DNA from: Brevibacillus porteri
GTDB lineage: Bacteria > Bacillota > Bacilli > Brevibacillales > Brevibacillaceae
NCBI RefSeq assembly: GCF_003013475.1
Contig: NZ_PXZO01000006.1
Coordinates: forward strand, 37,375-101,374
Reading direction: 5' to 3'
Length of the DNA stretch: 64,000 nucleotides
Positions 44,776 through 51,989 of this stretch are shown here, piece after piece. The notes beneath the pieces are model-generated. The model had not been told where the DNA came from. It did no database searches and saw nothing but the letters and a program-made list of their open reading frames with translations. The number at the start of each line of letters is the position of its first letter. Within the stretch, counting starts at the first letter, position 1. The translations under genes and the position numbers were made by a program.

Positions 44776-44814
44776 TGTTCCATAATGGATCATGTCGTGT
44801 TCCGTATTGGGACA
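44776..44814 (-). promoter_or_regulatory. Tandem dyad activator sites for the sigma-54 promoter
   Basis: TGTTCC-N5-GGATCA (44776-44792) and TGTTCC-N5-GGGACA (44798-44814), each one mismatch from TGTTCC-N5-GGAACA. They are 22 bp apart, two helical turns, and 55-95 bp upstream of the -24 box. Confidence 0.6.
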
Positions 44815-44855
44815 AAAGAGTGGATATCTGTCGGAAAATGACCGATGACGGCTAG

Positions 44856-44926
44856 GGGTGTAAAACATATTTGACACATCACGTTGTCATGTTCTATAGT
44901 TTGGGTGTAAAAAGTTTTTTACACCC
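44856..44926 (+). promoter_or_regulatory. Promoter and operators of the XRE regulator gene
   Basis: TTGACA (44871-44876), 18 bp spacer, TATAGT (44895-44900). A 24 bp dyad GGGTGTAAAA-N4-TTTTACACCC (44903-44926) lies at the start site and a half-site GGGTGTAAAA (44856-44865) upstream of -35. Probably autorepression by the XRE protein. Confidence 0.72.
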
Positions 44927-44950
44927 CGTAATTGGAAGGTGAACAACTCC

Positions 44951-45151
44951 ATGAAAAATCGAATAAAGGAATTTCGAGAAAAGGGGAACATCTCGCAAGG
45001 CAGGCTGGCTGAACTGTGCAAGGTAAGCAGACAGACGATCAATGCGATAGAGAACAACAAATACGACCCGAGCCTTCAATTGGCTTTTGATTTGGCGCAA
45101 AACCTAGGGGTTACGATTGACGAACTGTTTCAACCATATAGGGAGGAGTGA
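44951..45151 (+). CDS. XRE-family HTH regulator (YozG-like)
   Basis: 66-residue DNA-binding protein, essentially one helix-turn-helix domain: ISQGRLAELCKVSRQTINAI, then ENNKYDPSLQLAFDLAQNL and the VTIDELFQ ending common in small XRE repressors. ATG 44951 fits GGAAGGTGA better than GTG 44939. Followed after 8 bp by a small membrane-protein gene, a common pairing. Likely autoregulated through the dyad over its promoter. Confidence 0.9.
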   Translation: MKNRIKEFREKGNISQGRLAELCKVSRQTINAIENNKYDPSLQLAFDLAQNLGVTIDELFQPYREE

Positions 45152-45159
45152 GAGAAGCT

Positions 45160-45549
45160 ATGAAAAAGTTCAACGTGATTGTTTCATCCATCCTATTGTT
45201 GGCGATCGCTGGGCACGGTGGCTATCGGTGGGCTCGTTATGAGATGCTGGATGTCAGCACGATCATTTTCGGCTGTATTGCGCTATCGTACTTGTTGAAC
45301 TCGATCACCTGGGGAGATTACGAGGGCGGGAAATACAGTGAAAGTGACGAGTTGGACAAGCATATCAAGACGCAAAGTGCGAGAATCGGATACTATGCGC
45401 TTATGGTGCTGTCTGCTGCGGTCCTGTTTCTGTCCGAAGGGGTTACAGCACTCAATGACATTCAAAATATTCCGTTGGCAGTCGTCGTCGGTTTGACGTT
45501 CATTGTGGCGCCGATTACGGAATTTTTCTATTCGAGGAAGTTCAGGTAA
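45160..45549 (+). CDS. Small membrane protein, partner of the XRE regulator
   Basis: 129 residues, about four membrane helices (~5-22, ~33-50, ~82-100, ~106-122) separated by a charged loop with SESDELDKHIKTQSARIGYY. Proteins of this shape often follow YozG-like regulators; no function is known to me. ATG 45160 follows GGAGGAG by 11 nt; GTG 45148 is in frame but overlaps the ribosome binding site. The membrane topology is a prediction by eye. Confidence 0.8.
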   Translation: MKKFNVIVSSILLLAIAGHGGYRWARYEMLDVSTIIFGCIALSYLLNSITWGDYEGGKYSESDELDKHIKTQSARIGYYALMVLSAAVLFLSEGVTALNDIQNIPLAVVVGLTFIVAPITEFFYSRKFR

Positions 45550-45556
45550 ATAGCAG

Positions 45557-45595
45557 CCAGTCGGACAAATGTGCTCGTGGTTCGACTGGTTTTTC
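45557..45595 (+). terminator. Terminator after the XRE/membrane-protein pair
   Basis: CCAGTCG / CGACTGG stem (45557-45563/45583-45589) followed by five Ts. Confidence 0.78.
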
Positions 45596-45621
45596 AATAG
45601 CAAGGACTCTCATGTTATACT
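45593..45621 (+). promoter_or_regulatory. Promoter of the sigma-54 activator gene
   Basis: TTCAAT (45593-45598), 17 bp spacer, extended -10 TGTTATACT (TATACT 45616-45621). Confidence 0.6.
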
Positions 45622-45651
45622 GAGAAGGAATGATTTTTGGGGGAGGGAATC

Positions 45652-47382
45652 GTGTTGTCGACGATTGTTCAGCAATCTTGGAAGCGCTGTCAGGAATCGA
45701 ACCTCAAGGTTACGGAGAAGGCCAATGATCAAATCATTTCTGCCCGACGAATCAAAGAAATCATTCAAGATAATCACCCTCTGATTCGTGAAAGTCTCCC
45801 GCTTTTGAACAAGCTTGCTCCCTTTTTGTTATCGACAGAGCACATCGCACTCTTGTCTGACCGGGAAGGAAATATTATTCAAACGATCGGGGACCCGGTC
45901 TTCGCCAACCAGGCACAAAAAGTACAGCTGCAAATCGGAGCGAATTGGACAGAAGACTACAAAGGAACCAATGCGATTGGGACAGCCCTAATCGCACAAC
46001 AGCCGATTCAGGTACAGGGAGAGCAGCACTACTTTTTGGAAAATCGCTTTCTTACATGCTCAGCGGCACCTATTTTTTCACCTGCGGGTGAGATGTTGGG
46101 CATCATTGACATTAGTACGCGTAAAGAATATTCCCATCCGTTTGCCCTAACCATTGCTTGCATGATCGCAGAGGCTCTGCAAAACCGCTTTTTGTTATCA
46201 GATGCCGAGCGCGTGATTGCCTTACCAGTCTCATCAAGGCGAGGAGACGGTCGAGAAAAGCTGGCACTCGTCGGCTTGGATCGGGACGAGCGTATCGTGG
46301 GCTTAAATGAGGCTGCGCAACAGCAGCTCGGAGCGGAGGCCTTGGGAACGAGAGTAAGTGCGGAGCAAGAGCGTGCCAGTCGCAATGTGAGAGATCATCG
46401 CCTGCGCTTTTGGTCTGCGGCACCCAAAGCACAGCTGAAACCATTTCCGCGTCTAGCTGGGTCATGCCCGCTCTTCTTGCAGGCAAAGATGCTCGGACAA
46501 AAGGCAGCACAGGTTGATTTTCCTGTGATCATTTTGGGGGAAAGCGGTACGGGAAAAGAGCTGTTCGCTCAAATGGTCCATGAGACAGGTCCGCGCGCGC
46601 ATGAGCCTTTTATCGCAGTGAACTGCAGTTCGATTCCAGAAAATTTGATCGAGAGTGAATTATTTGGATATGAAAGCGGGTCATTCACAGGGGCACATCG
46701 GGAAGGAAGAATCGGAAAGTTTGAAGCGGCGAAAAAAGGCACGATCTTTTTGGATGAGATCGGGGATATGTCTTTGCGTGCGCAAGCGGCACTTCTGCGC
46801 GTTTTGCAGGAAAAGGTCGTCACCCCGGTGGGGAGCAATCAATCCCGCCCCATTTATGCGCGGATCATTGCCGCTACGCATCGAAACCTGTCAGAGGAGA
46901 TCAAGGCGGGACGTTTTCGGGCTGACCTGTACTACCGGCTCAAAGGGGTTTCCATTCATTTGCCGTCGTTGAAAAAGCGCAGTGATATCATCCAGGTGGC
47001 GGAACATCTATTGCAGCAAATCGACACAGAACAACCGTACATACTGACGACCGAGGCGCAGGATAAGCTGTGTGCTTATGCGTGGCCGGGCAATATCCGG
47101 GAACTGCAAGGCGTGCTGATTCAAGCGGTGTTCTTGGCAGAGGGGGACATCATTGATTGCGATCACATCCAGCTAGAGGGATTGATGGAAGCCGATACGC
47201 CTGAGTCTTCGGATCATGCCATTCCTTCGTTGCGTGAAACAGAGAGAAAAGCGATCAAAAAGGCCCTCGAGAAAAGTGGCGGTAATGTCAGCAGGGCGGC
47301 CAAAATGCTGCAAATCGGACGCAATACCTTGTATCGCAAAATAGAAGAATACCAGATTGGGGCAGCGATTAATCAGGAATAG
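45652..47382 (+). CDS. AcoR-like sigma-54-dependent transcriptional activator
   Basis: 576 residues. An N-terminal GAF-type sensor (~50-190, [16 protein letters not shown], the AcoR-family GTNAIG motif) is followed by an AAA+ domain ~275-500: Walker A GESGTGKE, sigma-54 loop GSFTGA (variant of GAFTGA) and Walker [12 protein letters not shown] Fis-type helix-turn-helix at the C-terminus reads [23 protein letters not shown] 45652 fits GGAGGG better than TTG 45637. Candidate targets are the aldehyde dehydrogenase operon (minus strand, 44.7 kb) and the dehydrogenase/TRAP operon (49.4 kb), both with -24/-12 promoters. A mobile element begins 8 bp after its stop. Confidence 0.93.
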   Translation: MLSTIVQQSWKRCQESNLKVTEKANDQIISARRIKEIIQDNHPLIRESLPLLNKLAPFLLSTEHIALLSDREGNIIQTIGDPVFANQAQKVQLQIGANWTEDYKGTNAIGTALIAQQPIQVQGEQHYFLENRFLTCSAAPIFSPAGEMLGIIDISTRKEYSHPFALTIACMIAEALQNRFLLSDAERVIALPVSSRRGDGREKLALVGLDRDERIVGLNEAAQQQLGAEALGTRVSAEQERASRNVRDHRLRFWSAAPKAQLKPFPRLAGSCPLFLQAKMLGQKAAQVDFPVIILGESGTGKELFAQMVHETGPRAHEPFIAVNCSSIPENLIESELFGYESGSFTGAHREGRIGKFEAAKKGTIFLDEIGDMSLRAQAALLRVLQEKVVTPVGSNQSRPIYARIIAATHRNLSEEIKAGRFRADLYYRLKGVSIHLPSLKKRSDIIQVAEHLLQQIDTEQPYILTTEAQDKLCAYAWPGNIRELQGVLIQAVFLAEGDIIDCDHIQLEGLMEADTPESSDHAIPSLRETERKAIKKALEKSGGNVSRAAKMLQIGRNTLYRKIEEYQIGAAINQE

Positions 47383-47485
47383 TCATAATGGGGTACATCC
47401 GAGATACGAGTAATTCTGGGTCATACACTTACAAAAAATGGTGATTGCATCTATTTGGAGCAATCTTAAAAAGCATGTTTTTTGA

Positions 47486-47704
47486 GGGCGACCGCCAACA
47501 TTTTAACGGAAATATACGCTAAAGACGTTAAGCCGTATAAAAAGCCGATTTCTCTTACTCTAAGCGAATGACCGCTAAACATCATTATCGGTCATCAGCA
47601 TGCCAGAAAACGGCCAGTTACGTCCGCTAAGGTCATCAGGAACGATGAAAATACATGTCCGCTAATGCTAAGCGTATAAATCGGTCAAACTGTTGGCGCT
47701 ACCC
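47486..47704. repeat. Nested palindromic MITE-like repeat
   Basis: Left end CGCCAACATTTTAACGGAAA and right end, reversed, CGCCAACAGTTTGACCGATT share about 30 bp including TATACGCT. TCCGCTAA-like words recur inside (three copies). No coding potential. Confidence 0.5.
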
Positions 47705-47717
47705 CTTTGAACACAAA

Positions 47718-47741
47718 AAAACCCGACCGGAGTCGGGAGCA
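47718..47741 (-). terminator. Terminator of the receptor/peptide gene pair
   Basis: Minus strand CCCGACTCCGGTCGGG followed by seven Ts, 8 bp after the peptide gene stop. Confidence 0.88.
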
Positions 47742-47748
47742 AATTGGC

Positions 47749-47865
47749 TTACCATGGGTCAGGATAGTGTTTTGCAATCGGAGGTTCTTTACTTAACGTA
47801 TCTACCCCAACTGGTACGACAAATAACGCGGATAAAATACATAAAGACATCATCAACTTTTTCAC
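47749..47865 (-). CDS. Small exported peptide, candidate RRNPP/Phr-type signalling pro-peptide
   Basis: 38-residue product read on the minus strand: positively charged start MKKLMM, hydrophobic core SLCILSALFVVPVG, then a short polar tail ending SKEPPIAKHYPDPW. GTG 47865 follows AAGGGGGTGAT at good spacing. The gene lies 21 bp after a TPR receptor fragment and is closed by a strong terminator. Size, N-terminal export signal and position downstream of a TPR protein are the hallmarks of Phr, NprX and PapR precursors, whose C-terminal 5-10 residues become the signal. The mature peptide here would come from the HYPDPW end; this is inference. Confidence 0.68.
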   Translation of the reverse strand: MKKLMMSLCILSALFVVPVGVDTLSKEPPIAKHYPDPW

Positions 47866-47886
47866 GAGTATCACCCCCTTGCGGGT

Positions 47887-48516
47887 TTAGGTATTATGTA
47901 CAGTATACAATATTTCCATTTTTTGGAGTATGCCGAAAGGTAAATTTTCCTTGTTAGCTGTATAGTACTCAAATATATACCCAATGCTTTTAATCGCTTC
48001 TTCCAATTTCATCATTTTCTTATAATACATAGCACTTTCTAATAAACTGGCACACCCCATATCTAAATCGCCTTTTTCAATGTAAAAATTCCCTTTTGCG
48101 CGAAAATATAAACCTAGATGAGTACATTGGTTCGGTGTACCAACGTTAGTCGGCAAAAATGAAGATTCTGACCGAAAAATATCTACGACCCCCAACTCAT
48201 CACCTAATCTTATATAAATATCCAGCAGATCATTTACCACTGGTAACTTTTCGTTTTGCGGGCGCATGTGCAAGCAATCTAATAATAATGGTACTGCTTT
48301 TTCAATATCATCCGTAGTCTTTGCGTATAATATAGCTCGAAGATATTGAGATTCTTTCTGTACATTTAAACAATCTAATTGTTCATACGAATCCAAATAT
48401 ACTTTAGCAAAAGTGGACGAGTGCACACGAAGATGGCGCTTCCTATCAAAACAAAAAATCTTTAACATATAAAATGGATATGCACAATAATGAAGAAGGA
48501 CGATACAAAGCAGCAC
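47887..48516 (-). pseudogene. 5'-truncated TPR receptor of RRNPP type (Rap/NprR/PlcR-like C-terminal half)
   Basis: The open frame gives up to 209 residues, of which ~185 look like tandem TPR helices: SQYLRAILYAKTTDDIEKAV, VVNDLLDIYIRLGDELGVVD, THLGLYFRAKGNFYIEKGDL and ESAMYYKKMMKLEEAIKSIG. RRNPP receptors are usually ~300-420 residues with an N-terminal HTH or Rap helical domain; that part is absent and no start with a ribosome binding site is visible. I read this as a truncated gene whose 5' end was lost at a junction near 48410-48516. The downstream peptide gene is intact. Exact subfamily unresolved. Confidence 0.62.
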
Positions 48517-48698
48517 AAGAGGGGATAGACAGTGATAGCAGTCGTTCAGACGTTAAAATTGCGATTGATGAGTTATACAAAAGCGGAAAGCTTAAAAAAA
48601 TAAATAAACCAAACAAAAAAGAGAGTACCTGGACACTAGAGAGATTTACAGGTAAAGAAGAAGATTATGCAGATCAAGATCTTCCCCCTATTACGTAA
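48474..48698 (+). pseudogene. Orphan ORF, probable 3' fragment
   Basis: 74 residues from ATG 48474, although the frame is open back to 48408 and no ribosome binding site precedes any start. It is strongly charged, with a winged-helix-like stretch SDVKIAIDELYKSGKLKKIN and an acidic tail ending DLPPIT, and is followed by a strong terminator. These features suggest the 3' end of a larger gene whose start was removed at the same junction that truncated the divergent TPR gene. I do not recognise the family. Confidence 0.35.
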
Positions 48699-48707
48699 GA
48701 AAAAAGA

Positions 48708-48741
48708 GAATCAGGAATAATCATTCCTGATTCTCCTTTTT
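48708..48741 (+). terminator. Strong terminator
   Basis: Perfect 13 bp stem GAGAATCAGGAAT / ATTCCTGATTCTC with AATC loop, then CTTTTT. Confidence 0.92.
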
Positions 48742-48758
48742 GAAAGAAGGTGATATTT

Positions 48759-48989
48759 ATGAAGAATAAATTAATCGTGTCTTTGGCTGCAACAGCAATA
48801 GTTGTGGTGCTAGTATTTGGATTTTTATATGTGGGGACCGGAAATGATTACTATAGATTTTCTGATGGAGCATCCTCAGAACAGATAGAAGCTTTAAAGA
48901 GTAATAAAATAGATTATATGATCAAAGAAGACGGATCTTTATGGATAAGAAGAAGTGATGAATTGAAAGTAGCACAATGTTGTACATAG
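48759..48989 (+). CDS. Small membrane-anchored protein, unknown
   Basis: 76 residues: MKNKLIVSLAATAIVVVLVF forms an N-terminal membrane helix (~5-25), followed by an external domain (SDGASSEQIEALKSNKIDYM, then EDGSLWIRRSDELK) ending in CCT. ATG 48759 follows GAAGGTGAT, so it appears translatable. The EQIEALKSNKIDY pattern resembles small single-domain anchored proteins of Bacillota, but I cannot name a family. It lies inside the mobile element and may be cargo. Confidence 0.6.
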   Translation: MKNKLIVSLAATAIVVVLVFGFLYVGTGNDYYRFSDGASSEQIEALKSNKIDYMIKEDGSLWIRRSDELKVAQCCT

Positions 48990-49084
48990 TTATGTTGAGT
49001 AACCAAAATGAGAGATACAACAGCAACCGGATTTATGAATGGTTGCTGTTTCTTTTCCATCAAAGGAAAGCCGTAGCACATCTA

Positions 49085-49244
49085 GGGGTACAGCCGAGAT
49101 ACGAGTAATTTTGGGTCGCAAGCTTACAGCAATTGTCATTTTTCGAATGCAGTTTGTGGCATGGCAGGAGAATTCGATAAAATCATCATTTGGAAATAAA
49201 AGTAAGACTATGACCCATTTTTGCATGTATCTCGGCTGTACCCG
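49085..49244. repeat. 160 bp inverted-repeat unit at the right end of the element
   Basis: GGGGTACAGCCGAGATAC (49085) and its inverted partner (ending 49244). The left end is in direct orientation with, and ~30 bp nearly identical to, the 47390 copy. Its own flanks do not match each other. Confidence 0.65.
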
Positions 49245-49280
49245 ATAATGGATGAAACGGTATAGCTTGGCGAGAACAAA

Positions 49281-49325
49281 TGTTGCAATGCGTGTTGCAA
49301 CATTTTGTTGCGTTGTTTTGCAATG
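49281..49325 (+). promoter_or_regulatory. Clustered TTGCA repeats, candidate activator sites
   Basis: TGTTGCAATG (49281), palindrome TGTTGCAACA (49293-49302), TGTTGCGTTG (49306) and TTTTGCAATG (49316), spaced 10-13 bp, 75-120 bp upstream of a -24 box. Confidence 0.5.
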
Positions 49326-49397
49326 TCACCAGACAAGTGATGCATGGAGAGGAACGGATGGAAGACTTTTATTCGGTCAGGGTGCATGATCCGGAGC

Positions 49398-49415
49398 TTG
49401 GCATTAATCATGCAA
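49398..49415 (+). promoter_or_regulatory. Sigma-54 promoter of the dehydrogenase/TRAP operon
   Basis: TTGGCATTAATCATGCAA with GG (49400-49401) and GC (49412-49413) exactly 10 bp apart; start near 49425, 43 bp before TTG 49468. Confidence 0.78.
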
Positions 49416-49467
49416 GTGAATAGCGTTGCATGAAGTCGAAAAATTTAGATTTTTAGGAGGGAGACTG

Positions 49468-50544
49468 TTGCTTCACTATTCCATTGCAGTAATTCCAGGA
49501 GACGGAATCGGTCCCGAGGTCATGGAAGAAGGCCTGAAGGTGTTGGGAGCCATAGAAGAGAGTCACGGCGGCATTCGGTTTGCTCGTGATGTCATGGATT
49601 GGAACTGTAGCTACTATCTCCAACACGGCAAAATGATGCCGGAGAATGGACTCCCTATTTTAAAAGACTATGATTTGATTCTGCTTGGTGCGATAGGGGC
49701 ACCCGAGGTTCCTGATCATGTCTCTGTGTGGGAGTTGATCTTGCCGATTCGCCGAGCATTCCAGCAGTATGTGAACCTTCGCCCGGTCAAGCTGCTCAAA
49801 GGCCTGGAAAGTCCGCTTCGCTATAAGGGGCATGCCGATCTCGATTTCGTCGTGGTGCGGGAGAATACAGAGGGTGAGTACTCCAACATGGGTGGGCGCA
49901 TGCACCAAGGTACACCGTACGAAATGGCGGTGCAAAACAATGTATTTACCCGGTACGGCACAGAGCGCATCCTCAAATACGCTTACGCACTGGCGGAAAA
50001 ACGTTCGAAAAAGAGCGTGACCGCGGCTACGAAGTCCAACGGCATTAACCACTCCATGCCATTTTGGGATGAGATCGTAAAGGAAGTCAGTCAGGAATAC
50101 CCAGGTATCCAGACCAATCTGTATCATATCGACGCACTTGCTGCGTATTTCATCACACGACCAGAAACGTTTGACGTCGTTGTCGCGAGCAATTTGTTTG
50201 GAGACATTTTGACCGATCTCGGGGCGGCGATCGTTGGTGGGTTGGGCTTGGCTCCGTCTGCGAACATCAATCCGGAGCGCAAGTATCCATCCATGTTTGA
50301 GCCCATTCACGGCTCTGCGCCAGATATCGCGGGGAAAGGAATCGCCAATCCGATCGCACAAGTATGGAGCCTCGCCATGATGATGGATCATCTCGATCTG
50401 CCAGAGCTCAGTGCTGTCATCATGAACGCGATCGAAAACGTGTTGCAAGATGGCAAGGTGCTCACTCCTGATCTTGGGGGGACGGCGACAACAAAAGAGT
50501 TGGGAGACGAAATCGTTCGCCACATCTATCAAACAACGAGATAA
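49468..50544 (+). CDS. Isocitrate/isopropylmalate dehydrogenase family enzyme, tartrate/D-malate dehydrogenase-like
   Basis: NAD- and metal-dependent oxidative decarboxylase of beta-hydroxy acids, 358 residues. It starts MLHYSIAVIPGDGIGPEVME; substrate/metal motifs include LRPVKLLKG, VVRENTEGEY, VVASNLFGDILTDLGAA and EPIHGSAPDIAGKG. The NTEGEYSNMGGR loop is as in TtuC/DmlA rather than LeuB. TTG 49468 with AGGAGGGAG upstream is preferred over the longer frame to 49426. First gene of an operon of oxidoreductases and a TRAP transporter; tartrate or malate as substrate is a family inference. Confidence 0.88.
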   Translation: MLHYSIAVIPGDGIGPEVMEEGLKVLGAIEESHGGIRFARDVMDWNCSYYLQHGKMMPENGLPILKDYDLILLGAIGAPEVPDHVSVWELILPIRRAFQQYVNLRPVKLLKGLESPLRYKGHADLDFVVVRENTEGEYSNMGGRMHQGTPYEMAVQNNVFTRYGTERILKYAYALAEKRSKKSVTAATKSNGINHSMPFWDEIVKEVSQEYPGIQTNLYHIDALAAYFITRPETFDVVVASNLFGDILTDLGAAIVGGLGLAPSANINPERKYPSMFEPIHGSAPDIAGKGIANPIAQVWSLAMMMDHLDLPELSAVIMNAIENVLQDGKVLTPDLGGTATTKELGDEIVRHIYQTTR

Positions 50545-50564
50545 ATATAAGGGAGGAAGAGGAC

Positions 50565-51989
50565 ATGGAAGCGAGATCGTATGATTTGTACATCGGTGGA
50601 GAATGGGTGAAAGCCGAGAGCTACATTCCCGTCCTTCACAAGTACACGGGCGAGTGCATCGCACGTATTGCCAAGGCCCGTCAACAGCATGTAACGGAAG
50701 CGGTTGAAGCTGCGTGGGAGACGTTTAAGGCAGACAAATTGACCCCTTTTCAACGATACAAAATCTTGCTGAAAGCCTCTGAGCTAATGGAGGAACGCCG
50801 AGACGAGATGGAGCGATCCTTGATTCGCGAAGTGGGCAAAACGCGCAAGGATGCGATGAATGAGCTGGATCGGACGATCAATACACTGCGCTTGTCGGCA
50901 GAGGAAGCCAAGAAGATTCACGGGGAAATGATTCCGCTGCAAGCAACAGAAGGCTCGGAAAACCGTCTGGGCTTTACCATTCGGGTGCCAAAGGGAGTGA
51001 TCGGTGCCATAACGCCGTTTAACTACCCTTTGCTGCTCAGCACGCACAAGATCGCGCCAGCGCTAGCAGCAGGAAATACGCTGGTGGTTAAGCCAGCTAC
51101 AGTCACACCTATCGCAACCTTTCTATTGGTGGAGATCCTGGAGGAAGCGGGCTTGCCAAAAGGCTATGTAAATATCGTGACGGGGGCAGGCAGTCAGGTA
51201 GGGGAATGGCTGCTGGATGAAGAGCGCATTGCCATGTACACCTTTACCGGGTCAGGAGAAGTCGGTCGCCGCATCAAGGAACGAAGTGGCATGCGTCCCG
51301 TTGCGCTGGAGCTGGGCAACAACTCTCCCAATATCGTGCACCTCGATGCAGATTTGGAGCTGGCAGCCCGTCAAACAGCCGCCCGCAGCTTTCACAATGC
51401 CGGTCAGGCGTGCATTGCTGTCCAGCGCATTTACGTACATGAATCGGTTATGCAGGCGTTCAGTGACTTGTATATCTCACATGTCCATCAGTTGAAGGTA
51501 GGAAACCCGGAAGACCCGGAGACGGATGTCGGACCGATGATCAGTGAAAAAGAAGCGAGTCGTACTGAGGAATGGGTACAGGAAGCAATTAGCCAAGGGG
51601 CCAGATCGCTCTTGCCTGTCAAACGCGAGGGAGCTCTCTTCTATCCGGCTGTGTTGGTGGATACAAGGCCAGAGATGAAGGTGGTTTGCCAGGAAGTGTT
51701 CGCGCCCGTCGTTACGATCATTCCGTACAGTAATCTCGATGACGCGTTTGCCCAAGCCAACGATTCGGAGTACGGCTTGCAGGCGGGGATTTTTACCCGT
51801 GATTTGAACATCGCGATGAAAGCGGCACGGGTCCTGGAGTATGGTGGCGTGGTGATCAACGACGTATCGACCTATCGTAATGACGTCATGCCATACGGCG
51901 GAGTTAAAAACAGCGGACTGGGCAAGGAAGGCCCGCGTTACGCAGTCGAAGAAATGACAGAAGAGCGAATGGTGGTGATCAACCTATGA
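50565..51989 (+). CDS. Aldehyde dehydrogenase family protein
   Basis: 474 residues. NAD(P) site TPFNYPLLLSTHKIAPAL, GSGEVGRRI loop, catalytic Glu in VALELGNNSPNIV and catalytic Cys in NAGQACIAVQR. The C-terminal end (YGGVKNSGLGKEGPRYAVEE) resembles lactaldehyde, succinate-semialdehyde and sulfolactaldehyde dehydrogenase groups. ATG 50565 follows GGGAGG. Its last codons overlap the SDR gene by 4 bp. It probably oxidises the aldehyde made by the SDR partner. Confidence 0.92.
   Translation: MEARSYDLYIGGEWVKAESYIPVLHKYTGECIARIAKARQQHVTEAVEAAWETFKADKLTPFQRYKILLKASELMEERRDEMERSLIREVGKTRKDAMNELDRTINTLRLSAEEAKKIHGEMIPLQATEGSENRLGFTIRVPKGVIGAITPFNYPLLLSTHKIAPALAAGNTLVVKPATVTPIATFLLVEILEEAGLPKGYVNIVTGAGSQVGEWLLDEERIAMYTFTGSGEVGRRIKERSGMRPVALELGNNSPNIVHLDADLELAARQTAARSFHNAGQACIAVQRIYVHESVMQAFSDLYISHVHQLKVGNPEDPETDVGPMISEKEASRTEEWVQEAISQGARSLLPVKREGALFYPAVLVDTRPEMKVVCQEVFAPVVTIIPYSNLDDAFAQANDSEYGLQAGIFTRDLNIAMKAARVLEYGGVVINDVSTYRNDVMPYGGVKNSGLGKEGPRYAVEEMTEERMVVINL

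Larger units (their letters stand above)
47390..49244. mobile_element. 1.85 kb element with terminal inverted repeats and flanking direct repeat, no transposase
   Basis: Left end GGGGTACATCCGAGATAC (from 47390) and right end, reversed, CGGGTACAGCCGAGATAC (ending 49244) are matching terminal inverted repeats; a second conserved block TGGGTC...CTTAC lies inside each. ATAATG flanks both sides (47385-47390 and 49245-49250), as expected of a target-site duplication. Inside are a smaller palindromic element, a TPR receptor fragment, a small secreted-peptide gene, two short ORFs and a third copy of the end at 49085. More A+T-rich than the flanks. Non-autonomous. Confidence 0.65.

Noticed and set aside
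47655..47957. 100-codon plus-strand frame in the mobile element
   Set aside because: Runs antisense through the terminator and the signal-peptide gene; no ribosome binding site; Cys/Tyr/Arg-rich shadow composition.
49085..49244. Independent MITE inserted on its own at 49085-49244
   Set aside because: Its outer flanks (ATCTA and ATAAT) do not match, whereas the flanks of 47390-49244 do, so the larger unit is the better explanation for the right end.
49660..50664. 334-codon minus-strand frame over the tartrate-dehydrogenase-like gene
   Set aside because: Shadow; the plus strand carries family motifs throughout.
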